Shown piece by piece: positions 8,557 through 15,557 of a stretch of 64,000 nt of DNA. The stretch's first letter is position 1; each line of letters begins with the position of its first letter. Source of the DNA: Sulfuritalea sp. (GTDB lineage: Bacteria; Pseudomonadota; Gammaproteobacteria; Burkholderiales; Rhodocyclaceae). The translations under genes were made by a program, and so were the position numbers. The notes under the pieces were generated by a model. It worked only from the letters and a program-made list of their open reading frames with translations. It was not told the origin of the DNA and made no database searches. The DNA is taken from assembly GCF_017302275.1 (NCBI RefSeq), contig NZ_JAFLDR010000005.1:62001-126000 (forward strand), written 5' to 3'.

Positions 8557-9619
8557 AGGCCTGGTAATCCAGTCCCACAAAGGGCCGTATGCCGTGTCGT
8601 TCGCCGGCGACCTCCTGCGCGATCCGGCCTGCCTGTTGCAGGGGGAGCCGCATTTCCTGGTCGATGCCACCGTGGCCCGCCTCTACGCCCACCCCCTGGA
8701 ACGAATACTCGCCCATCCCAATCTGATCCTGATCGAGGCGAAGGAAGAAAACAAGTCGCTGCAAAGCATCATTCCGGTGTTCGAGCAACTGGTCGGCAAC
8801 AAGGTGCGGCGGAACCACGTGCTGGTGGCAATCGGCGGAGGCATCGTCCAGGACATCACCTGCTTCATCGCCAGCACGCTGTTGCGCGGATTGCCTTGGC
8901 GCTTCGTTCCCACGACCCTGTTGTCACAGGCGGATTCCTGCATCGGGTCGAAGAGTTCGATCAATCTCGGCGATGCCAAGAACATCCTCGGGACCTTTAA
9001 TCCGCCGCAGCAGATATTTGTCAATCCAGGATTCCTCGACACGCTGGATTCCCGCGAAATCCGGTCCGGAGTCGGGGAAATAATCAAGGTTCACGCAATT
9101 GATGGCGCCGCTTCGTTCGACCGCCTGGCGGCCGACTTCGACCGCCTGTTTGCGGACCGAGACTTGTTGGGCAAGTACATCCGATCGGCGCTGCTGATCA
9201 AGCAGCGTTTCATCGAAGAGGACGAGTTCGACCAGGGGATACGCAATATCTTCAATTACGGGCACAGCTTCGGCCACGCCATCGAGTCAGCCACCGATTA
9301 CGCGGTGCCGCACGGAATCGCTGTGACCATGGGCATGGACATGGCCAATCATGTCGCCACGGCACGGGGCTTGTTGCCGGCCAGTCACTTTGCACGAATG
9401 CATTCAACGCTGCGCATGAACTACGGCGACTTTTCCGCCACGCCGATTCCCCTGGCTTCGCTTCTGTCCGCCCTGATGAAGGACAAAAAGAACACCAGCA
9501 CCAGGCTGGGACTGATTCTGCCGGTGGGCGAGAGCGCCGCCATCCAGCGAGTTGAGGTCCCGCCGGATGGTGCCTTTCATGAACAATGCAAGAGCTTTCT
9601 GGGAGAGCTTGGCGCATGA
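8549..9619 (+). CDS. AroB-like sugar-phosphate cyclase (3-dehydroquinate synthase superfamily)
   Basis: About 356 residues from GTG 8549 (ATG 8534 is an alternative). It has the NAD loop VAIGGGIVQDITCF, PTTLLSQADSCIGSKSSIN, KNILGTFNPP, the metal Glu in GVGEIIK, an EDEFDQGIRNIFN segment keeping the DHQS Asp-Glu and Arg/Asn, and both metal His residues in NYGHSFGHAIE and PHGIAV. The core is therefore complete. It differs from housekeeping AroB at signature spots: GGGIVQD for GGGVxGD, GSK for GGK, HGIAV for HGEAV. That, and the operon, argue for another sugar-phosphate cyclase (2-epi-5-epi-valiolone or deoxy-scyllo-inosose synthase type). The product cannot be decided by eye. Confidence 0.85.
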   Translation: MSEGLVIQSHKGPYAVSFAGDLLRDPACLLQGEPHFLVDATVARLYAHPLERILAHPNLILIEAKEENKSLQSIIPVFEQLVGNKVRRNHVLVAIGGGIVQDITCFIASTLLRGLPWRFVPTTLLSQADSCIGSKSSINLGDAKNILGTFNPPQQIFVNPGFLDTLDSREIRSGVGEIIKVHAIDGAASFDRLAADFDRLFADRDLLGKYIRSALLIKQRFIEEDEFDQGIRNIFNYGHSFGHAIESATDYAVPHGIAVTMGMDMANHVATARGLLPASHFARMHSTLRMNYGDFSATPIPLASLLSALMKDKKNTSTRLGLILPVGESAAIQRVEVPPDGAFHEQCKSFLGELGA

Positions 9620-10572
9620 GTCGAGAAATCAGGGTCGCGGTTTGCTCCCGTTCCTTTTCCGCCAACCCGGTTCTGCGTGCGGAATTGCTGGCGCGTTACC
9701 CGAACGTCACCTTCAATGATGCCGGCCTGCAACTTCGGGGTGACAGCCTGGTTGAATTCCTCAAAGGTCATGACAAGGCCATCACCGCCCTGGAAGTGGT
9801 CGATGACTCGGTACTGGCCAGACTTCCAGACCTCAAGGTGCTCAGCAAGTATGGCGTCGGCTTGGACATGATCGACATGGCGGCGATGCGTGCGCATGGC
9901 AAGCGGCTTGGATGGATGGGCGGCGTGAACCGGCGGTCGGTGTCCGAACTGGTGATTTCCTTCGCCATCGCGATGCTGCGCCACGTTCCGGCGGCCAACC
10001 GCGAGGTTCTTGCCGGAACCTGGCGCCAGCATGTCGGCGGACACCTTTCCGGGCGAACGGTCGGCATTATCGGCTGCGGAAATGTCGGCAAGGACCTCGT
10101 CCAGTTGCTGAAGCCCTTCGGGACTCTGGTCCTCGCCAACGACATTCGCGACTATCGGGAATTCTACGAGGCCCACGCCGTCAAGCCGGTGGCCCTGGAG
10201 GAACTCCTGGCGCAGTCCGACCTGGTGACCCTGCATGTGCCGCTGGATCAGAGCACACGCGGCATGCTCGACGAACGGCGGCTTTCGCTGATGAAGCCTT
10301 CCGCGGTGCTGATCAATCTTGCGCGCGGGGGGCTGGTTGACGAACTTGCGCTGAAGCGCATGCTGCAGGAGAAGCGATTGGCGGCGGCAGCTTTTGACGT
10401 ATTCGCCGTCGAACCGCCGCTGGATGCAGAACTTGTGTCGCTTCCGAATTTTCTCGCCACGCCCCACATTGGGGGCAGTGCCCGTGAGGCGATACTGGCC
10501 ATGGGACGCGCGGCAATCGCCGGACTCGACGACAACAGCATTCCGGTCGAGGCACAGTTCGGCCAGGAATAA
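9616..10572 (+). CDS. D-isomer 2-hydroxyacid dehydrogenase (phosphoglycerate-dehydrogenase-like)
   Basis: A 318-residue two-domain enzyme from ATG 9616, which overlaps the cyclase stop as ATGA. It carries the NAD motif GIIGCGNVGKDLVQLL, HVPLDQSTRGMLD, the catalytic-Arg segment INLARGGLVDE and the catalytic-His segment TPHIGGSAREAI. It lacks the C-terminal ACT-type extension of long SerA proteins, so it is the short form. In this cassette it probably oxidises a hydroxy-acid or sugar-acid intermediate rather than serving serine synthesis; the HisC-like aminotransferase follows 18 nt downstream, a dehydrogenase-then-transaminase order. Substrate unknown. Confidence 0.85.
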   Translation: MSREIRVAVCSRSFSANPVLRAELLARYPNVTFNDAGLQLRGDSLVEFLKGHDKAITALEVVDDSVLARLPDLKVLSKYGVGLDMIDMAAMRAHGKRLGWMGGVNRRSVSELVISFAIAMLRHVPAANREVLAGTWRQHVGGHLSGRTVGIIGCGNVGKDLVQLLKPFGTLVLANDIRDYREFYEAHAVKPVALEELLAQSDLVTLHVPLDQSTRGMLDERRLSLMKPSAVLINLARGGLVDELALKRMLQEKRLAAAAFDVFAVEPPLDAELVSLPNFLATPHIGGSAREAILAMGRAAIAGLDDNSIPVEAQFGQE

Positions 10573-10590
10573 TCCGGCACGAAGGCGCGC

Positions 10591-11685
10591 ATGAGTATAA
10601 GACCCCGACGTTCCCTGTTGAACCCCGCCCTGCAGCGTCCCAGCGCGCTCGGTTCGGCACCGCGTGATCCCGGCCGCCTGTGGCTGGACAAGAACGAGAA
10701 TCTCGACGAGGAGCTGGAGGCCGTATTGCATGGCGTTCTGCTCGCGCTGCCAACCCGGGCCCTGAATACCTATCCGGAAGCGGGCGAAGTCTATCGCAAG
10801 CTCGCCCGGTGGCTTGGCATCAATCCGGAACATCTGCTTCTGACGCCGGGCAGCGATGGGGCCATCCGCCTCGTGTTCGAGGCCTTCGTCGAGGAGGGCG
10901 ATGCCGTGGTCCACACCTCGCCGACCTTCGCCATGTACCCGGTCTACAGCCAGATGTTCGGTGCGGATGCCCGGACGCTGGAGTACGCGAGAACCGAGGC
11001 TGGACCTTTTCTTGACGCAGGCGCAATCATCGCAGCCGTGCGGAAAATCAGGCCGAAGCTGCTTTGCCTGCCCAATCCGGACAGCCCGACCGGTACCACG
11101 CTGGCACCGGAAGCCCTGCGCGATGTGCTCGCGGCGTGCGAGGATTCCGGAACCGTATTGCTGCTGGACGAGGCCTATCATCCATTCCATGAGTGGACCG
11201 CTGTCCCATGGGTCACGAGTTCCAGGAATCTGGTGGTCGCGAGGACCTTTGCCAAGGCATGGGGCGCCGCCGGGCTGAGGATCGGCTACGCCGTTGCCCA
11301 TCCTGAAACGATAGCCCTGCTGCACAAGATGAGGCCGATGTACGAAGTCAGCACGGTCGCCATCGAGTTCATGTCCGGGATGCTGGACCGCTCCGCGGAT
11401 ATGCTGAAGTCCGTGGCCAGAATTCGGGAGGGCAAGCACTACTTTGTCGAAGAAATGCAGGCGCTCGGTTTCGCCGTATTGCCGACGGCGGGCAACTTTC
11501 TGCATGTCGCCTTCGGCGCGAACTCGCAGGCAATTCATGCCGCACTGTCGTCGAGAGTGTATTACCGTGCGACATTCGATACCCCCAGCCTGGCAGGCTA
11601 CAGCAGGTTCTCGGTGGCACCCCGGCCGGTCATGGAAATAGTGGCCGGTTTAATCAGGCAGGCAGTTGTGGAGAGCAGGCGATGA
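10591..11685 (+). CDS. PLP-dependent aminotransferase, histidinol-phosphate aminotransferase-like
   Basis: A 364-residue fold-type I aminotransferase. Motifs: LTPGSDGAIRLVFEAF near residues 89-104, LCLPNPDSPTGTTL, LLLDEAYHPF (Asp contacting the PLP pyridine nitrogen) and RTFAKAWGAAGLRIGYA with the Schiff-base Lys. It looks like HisC or CobD relatives, but the operon holds no his genes. The ATG follows AAGG. It ends ATGA-overlapped with the next oxidoreductase. The inferred role is amination of a keto sugar or keto-cyclitol phosphate made by the upstream dehydrogenases. Confidence 0.86.
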   Translation: MSIRPRRSLLNPALQRPSALGSAPRDPGRLWLDKNENLDEELEAVLHGVLLALPTRALNTYPEAGEVYRKLARWLGINPEHLLLTPGSDGAIRLVFEAFVEEGDAVVHTSPTFAMYPVYSQMFGADARTLEYARTEAGPFLDAGAIIAAVRKIRPKLLCLPNPDSPTGTTLAPEALRDVLAACEDSGTVLLLDEAYHPFHEWTAVPWVTSSRNLVVARTFAKAWGAAGLRIGYAVAHPETIALLHKMRPMYEVSTVAIEFMSGMLDRSADMLKSVARIREGKHYFVEEMQALGFAVLPTAGNFLHVAFGANSQAIHAALSSRVYYRATFDTPSLAGYSRFSVAPRPVMEIVAGLIRQAVVESRR

Positions 11686-12785
11686 AGGATAGTTTGGTCA
11701 AGGTTGCAGTTATCGGCTGCGGTCGTGTTTCGGGTCATCACTGCCGGTCGATCGCGGAAACCGATGGCGTCGAACTGGTGGCGATCTGCGATCTGGCGAT
11801 CGAAAAGGCCAATGTATATCGCGACCAGTTCGGCGCCAGGGCCTATGACAACTATCACCGCATGCTGCTGGAGAATCCCGAGATCAATACGGTCGCCATC
11901 GTCACACCCTCGGGCATGCACCATGAACATGCGCTGGACATCATTGCGAGATACCGGAAGAACATCATCGTCGAGAAGCCGACCTTCATGAAACCGTCGC
12001 AGGTGGCGGACGCCTATGCCAAGGCGGAATCCGCCGGTGTTGAGATATTCGCGGTGTTCCAGAACAGGCACAACCTGGCGGTGAAGCGTGTGCTGCAGGG
12101 ATTGACCCGGGGTGAACTCGGCAAGCTGCGCTCGGTGGCGGTTCGCGTTCGCTGGTGCCGTCCCCAGCGTTACTATGACCTGGCGCCATGGCGTGGCACC
12201 TTCGCCATGGATGGCGGATGCCTGACCAACCAGGGGATACACCATATCGACTTGTTGCGACGCCTGGGTGGCGAGGTCAGCCGGGTTTGCAGCACGCACC
12301 GGACACTTGGCGCCGATATCGAGGTCGAGGATACCGCTACCGCAGCGATCGAGTTCGAAAGCGGCGCGATCGGCGCGCTCGAGGTAACTACCGCCGCCCG
12401 CCCGATAGACTACGAGGCCAGCCTGTCGCTGGTTTGCGAGAACGGACTGGCGCAGATCGGCGGCATTGCGGTAAACGAGTTGCAGATATACACCCCCGAT
12501 CCGGCGGCCTGCGCGGCAAACTCAGAGGACTTTTCGGGGAACGTCTACGGCCACGGTCACGTGAAGATATACGAGGAAATCCTGGCGCACTTCAAGGGGG
12601 AGCAGAAGTTCCCGGTTTCCTACGAAGATACGCTGCGCACGATCCAGCTCCTGAACTCGTTCTACCGGGCGGACGAGAGCAGAGGGTGGGTGGACGTTGC
12701 CAAGGCCGGCGACAGCATTCGCCTGGGCCGCGAAGACGAGCGTCTGGCCGACATCTATCGCACCGTCGTGCCGTCGGGCATTTGA
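11682..12785 (+). CDS. Gfo/Idh/MocA-family oxidoreductase, last gene of the cyclase cassette
   Basis: A 367-residue NAD(P)-dependent oxidoreductase with VAVIGCGRVSGHHC (nucleotide loop), VEKPTFMKPS (EKP motif), APWRGTFAMDGGCLTNQGIHHIDLLRRLGG and a VEDTATA segment typical of amino-sugar or keto-sugar oxidoreductases such as WlbA. Those relatives oxidise C-3 of UDP-sugars ahead of transamination, which fits the neighbouring aminotransferase. The start overlaps the aminotransferase stop by 4 nt. It is distinct in sequence from the first Gfo/Idh/MocA gene at 6187, so two different oxidations are likely. Confidence 0.88.
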   Translation: MKDSLVKVAVIGCGRVSGHHCRSIAETDGVELVAICDLAIEKANVYRDQFGARAYDNYHRMLLENPEINTVAIVTPSGMHHEHALDIIARYRKNIIVEKPTFMKPSQVADAYAKAESAGVEIFAVFQNRHNLAVKRVLQGLTRGELGKLRSVAVRVRWCRPQRYYDLAPWRGTFAMDGGCLTNQGIHHIDLLRRLGGEVSRVCSTHRTLGADIEVEDTATAAIEFESGAIGALEVTTAARPIDYEASLSLVCENGLAQIGGIAVNELQIYTPDPAACAANSEDFSGNVYGHGHVKIYEEILAHFKGEQKFPVSYEDTLRTIQLLNSFYRADESRGWVDVAKAGDSIRLGREDERLADIYRTVVPSGI

Positions 12786-12837
12786 GCCTGGACTGAAAAC
12801 AAGACAGCGAGCGGGCAACACAAAGAGCAAGGACGAA

Positions 12838-13806
12838 ATGGCAACGGACCAGATACTGAGGGCAGACCGGATCAAGCCGGATTTCGAGGGGCTGAAAAGC
12901 GCATGGGAGGCCATGCTCAAAAAGTACTACCTGGGCGCCAACGAATTGAATCCGGCCTACACGCTGGCAGTGCCCTGCCCGTACTGCAATTCGACCCTCA
13001 TCGAGCAGTCGTTCAAGCTGAAGGGTTTCTGGCACCGGACCTGCGCGGAATGCAAGACCCTTTACGTCAGTCCCCGCCTTTCGGATGCTTGTATCGAGGA
13101 ACTGTACTGCGACGAGTACTACAGCGAAATGTACGGCCGCTCCATGCTTCCCGTATTCGAGCAGCGCAAGCAATTGATCGGCCACCGCAAGTTTGCCCAG
13201 ACCGTTGCCCGCTGGGGAGGGAGCGGACGAGGTCGCGTGCTGGACATCGGCGCCGGCATCGGCGAGGTTCCGGACGTGTTCCGGGACGAGGGCTGGCTTT
13301 CCCATGTGATCGAGATGAATCCGGTGGCAGTGGAATGGCTGCACAGCCGCGGTCACGAAGAGGTATTCCATGGCTCCCTTGACGGCTACGCGACGGACCA
13401 CCGCTTCGACATCATCATGGCGTGGGGCGTGGTGGAACACGTGGTGGATCCCGGCGCGTTTCTGAGACGGGTCCATGAGCTCCTTGTTCCCGGCGGGCTT
13501 TTTGTATCGGAGGTGCCGCACGGACAATGCTTGCTGGTGGACGTTGCCCGCAAGACGGGAATGGACCCAAAGCGAATCCTCATGGGGGAGCAGCACATTG
13601 TGCTCTACTCGACCGGTGCCTACGCAATGCTGCACGAGAGGAACGGTTTCGAAAAAGTACACCTGCAGACGAACGGGCTCGACTGCGACACGATCCTGAA
13701 GGAGAACGGGGCGGATCTGCCGGATGGAGTCCTCGCGGCCATCCAGGAGTGTGTTGACGAGAAATTGTATGGAGATCTTCTGCGCGGGTTCTGGCGGCGG
13801 CCGTGA
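12838..13806 (+). CDS. Class I SAM methyltransferase with N-terminal zinc-ribbon-like cysteines
   Basis: A 322-residue protein from ATG 12838, preceded by AAGGAC. The N-terminal part has CPYCNS and CAEC pairs, a zinc-ribbon-like Cys4 arrangement ending in LYVSPRL. Then follows the methyltransferase core: VLDIGAGIGEVPDVF (motif I), a DGYATD acidic region and FDIIMAWGVVEHVVDPGAFL (motif IV). This architecture is typical of methyltransferases in O-antigen and capsule loci. Acceptor unknown. It is 52 nt downstream of the cyclase cassette and may be cotranscribed. Confidence 0.85.
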   Translation: MATDQILRADRIKPDFEGLKSAWEAMLKKYYLGANELNPAYTLAVPCPYCNSTLIEQSFKLKGFWHRTCAECKTLYVSPRLSDACIEELYCDEYYSEMYGRSMLPVFEQRKQLIGHRKFAQTVARWGGSGRGRVLDIGAGIGEVPDVFRDEGWLSHVIEMNPVAVEWLHSRGHEEVFHGSLDGYATDHRFDIIMAWGVVEHVVDPGAFLRRVHELLVPGGLFVSEVPHGQCLLVDVARKTGMDPKRILMGEQHIVLYSTGAYAMLHERNGFEKVHLQTNGLDCDTILKENGADLPDGVLAAIQECVDEKLYGDLLRGFWRRP

Positions 13807-13915
13807 TGGCGAAGTCTTTCTGCCTTTCGAGCGACTATGCCGCCGTGTCGCCAGCGCCGACTCTTTCGGAATATTGATTCCTTCACCGACTTTCATATCT
13901 CTGACAAAGGCGAAG
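13807..13915. other. Intergenic spacer with a short dispersed repeat
   Basis: A 109-nt spacer between the methyltransferase and the KdsB-like gene, longer than most in this operon. It contains, at 13844-13869, a reverse-orientation copy of the 24-base repeat described separately. AAAGGCG just before ATG 13916 is the probable ribosome-binding site of the next gene. No terminator or convincing promoter was seen. Confidence 0.5.
13844..13869 (-). repeat. Short dispersed repeat, copy S1 (non-coding)
   Basis: Read on the minus strand this is GAAAG-AGTCGGCGCTGGCGAC-ACGG. Close relatives of the AGTCGGCGCTGGCGACACGGC core occur at 31185-31208, 33942-33964, 42591-42617, 48137-48163, 49851-49875, 55124-55150 and 62890-62913, in both orientations. 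The core is an imperfect palindrome (GTCG...CGAC). Most other copies lie in coding sequence, often as an APTF peptide, so some may be chance; this copy is outside any gene, which argues for a real repeat family. Confidence 0.5.
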
Positions 13916-14686
13916 ATGAAAACCATAGGCATTGTCCCCGCCCGCATGGCGGCGTCGCGTTTCCCCGGCAAGCCCCTGTACCCGATTCACGGCCGTCCGA
14001 TGCTGGAACACGTAATGCTGCGGGCCAGGATGTACCAGGGTTGGGACCAGTTGGTGCTGGCCACCTGCGATCGCGAGATCGAGCAGTTCGCCAACGACAA
14101 AGGCTTCCCCGTGATCATGACGGGCGCACATCACACCCGGGCGCTGGACCGGGTTGCGGAGGCGGCCGAGCGCCTGGAGGGGGGCGTTGCCGATGATGAT
14201 ATTGTCGTCTGCGTGCAGGGCGACGAGCCCATGATGCGCCCGGACATGATGGACGCCGTGGTTGCGCCCCTGCGGGCGGACCCATCGATTCCCTGCACGG
14301 TCCTCGCGATGCACATCACCGAGGAGTTCATTTGGCGCAATCCGGACACGGTCAAGATCATTCACAACGACGCGGGCGAGGTGCTGTATACGTCGCGGGC
14401 CCCCGTGCCGTATTGCAAGGGAAGCTTCACACCCGCGCACCTGGCGCGACGGATCTACGGCATTTTTGCCTTTCGCTGGAAGTACCTCAAGGCTTTCTCT
14501 ATCCATCCCGAAACACGGCTCGAGCAACTGGAGGCCTGCGACAGCAACCGGATACTGGATATGCCGTTCCGGCAATACATAGCGCCGTATCCTTATGTCG
14601 AGTCCTTCTCCGTCGACAGTCCACAGGACATCGATTTGGTCGAGCGTCACATGGCTGCCGACAAATATTGGGCCTTGTACAAGTAG
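13916..14686 (+). CDS. KdsB-like cytidylyltransferase, divergent
   Basis: A 256-residue nucleotidyltransferase of the 3-deoxy-manno-octulosonate cytidylyltransferase family. The CTP loop is IVPARMAASRFPGKPL (residues ~6-21); VQGDEPMM and TSRAPVPYC match conserved KdsB blocks, and the C-terminal SFSVDSPQDIDLVE resembles the KdsB GVDTPEDLERV end. In place of the usual HxSGTER segment it has HHTRALDRVAEA, so substrate preference may differ from Kdo. A housekeeping kdsB is expected elsewhere; this one probably activates a capsule or O-antigen acidic sugar with CTP. Confidence 0.82.
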   Translation: MKTIGIVPARMAASRFPGKPLYPIHGRPMLEHVMLRARMYQGWDQLVLATCDREIEQFANDKGFPVIMTGAHHTRALDRVAEAAERLEGGVADDDIVVCVQGDEPMMRPDMMDAVVAPLRADPSIPCTVLAMHITEEFIWRNPDTVKIIHNDAGEVLYTSRAPVPYCKGSFTPAHLARRIYGIFAFRWKYLKAFSIHPETRLEQLEACDSNRILDMPFRQYIAPYPYVESFSVDSPQDIDLVERHMAADKYWALYK

Positions 14687-14723
14687 GCTGACGAAGGCAT
14701 CAGTGACCGCCACGTATCCACCG

Positions 14724-15485
14724 ATGAAAAGCAACATTGCCTATCAGACCGACCAGCTTGCACGCTATTTCAAGTCGCATCGCATTGCCTGGGAGCAGTT
14801 CTATGACTCCGAACGCGCAATCATCGGTCAGTTGGCGCCGGGCAGGCATCATCGCATCCTTGACATAGGATGCGGATGCGGTGGATTGGGCCTTGCATTG
14901 CGCGATCGCTTCGGAGTAGAGCGCTATACGGGCGTAGAGATCAATGCGCTTGCTGTCGAGGCGGGGCGGATGATGAACCCCGCAGCGGAAATTTACTGTG
15001 GCGATATCCTGGAACTCAGCCGTGGCGTGCTGCGCGACACCTCCTACGACGTGGTTTTTTCCTTGAGTTGCGTGGACTGGAACGTGCAGTTTTCAGACAT
15101 GCTGGCCACCGCCTGGAGCCACGTCGCCGAGGGCGGGAGTCTGGTCGCGACTTTCCGTCTCACAATCGGCGAGGGCTGCGGCGACATGGAAAGGTCGTAC
15201 CAGTACATCAACTGCGACGGAAGCCTGGAGGGGGAGCGCGCCGCTTATGTCGTGCTGAACGCCGGGGAGCTTATCCATATATTGCGCAGCTTCAACCCGA
15301 CATCGATTCACGCTGTCGGCTACTGGGGCTCGCCTTCGGCTACGGCGGTTACGCCCTTTCAGAAACTGTGTTTTGCAGCCTTTTCCATCCGGAAACGGGC
15401 AGATGGCAATGCCGCAGCATCGGCACTGGTGCTGGATCTTCCGGCAGAAATAGTGGATTCGATTGGTGCAGGGCCGGCGGCCTGA
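14724..15485 (+). CDS. Class I SAM-dependent methyltransferase
   Basis: A 253-residue protein from ATG 14724 (in-frame GTG 14703 possible). It has ILDIGCGCGGLGLAL (motif I, near residue 48), YTGVEINALAVEAGR (motif II, acidic residue in VEIN) and DVVFSLSCVDWNVQFSDML (motif IV). The remainder is unlike any specific family I can name. Position between KdsB-like and LIC13510-like genes suggests methylation of a polysaccharide residue or carrier-linked sugar. Confidence 0.8.
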   Translation: MKSNIAYQTDQLARYFKSHRIAWEQFYDSERAIIGQLAPGRHHRILDIGCGCGGLGLALRDRFGVERYTGVEINALAVEAGRMMNPAAEIYCGDILELSRGVLRDTSYDVVFSLSCVDWNVQFSDMLATAWSHVAEGGSLVATFRLTIGEGCGDMERSYQYINCDGSLEGERAAYVVLNAGELIHILRSFNPTSIHAVGYWGSPSATAVTPFQKLCFAAFSIRKRADGNAAASALVLDLPAEIVDSIGAGPAA

Positions 15486-15557
15486 TCGCGGTTGTTGCTT
15501 TCGTTCGGGTGGTGCCGAAAGCTCGATACCCGGCATTCCCGGCAGGGGTTCAGTGCG

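Noticed and set aside
9577-11538. 653-codon antisense open frame opposite the dehydrogenase and aminotransferase genes
   Set aside because: No domain or signal; the + strand genes carry complete catalytic motifs.
8549-11685. Idea that the cyclase and aminotransferase are KdnB and KdnA of the 8-amino-Kdo pathway
   Set aside because: KdnB is an iron-containing alcohol dehydrogenase and, as I recall, KdnA is a DegT-type aminotransferase; these proteins have DHQS and HisC signatures.
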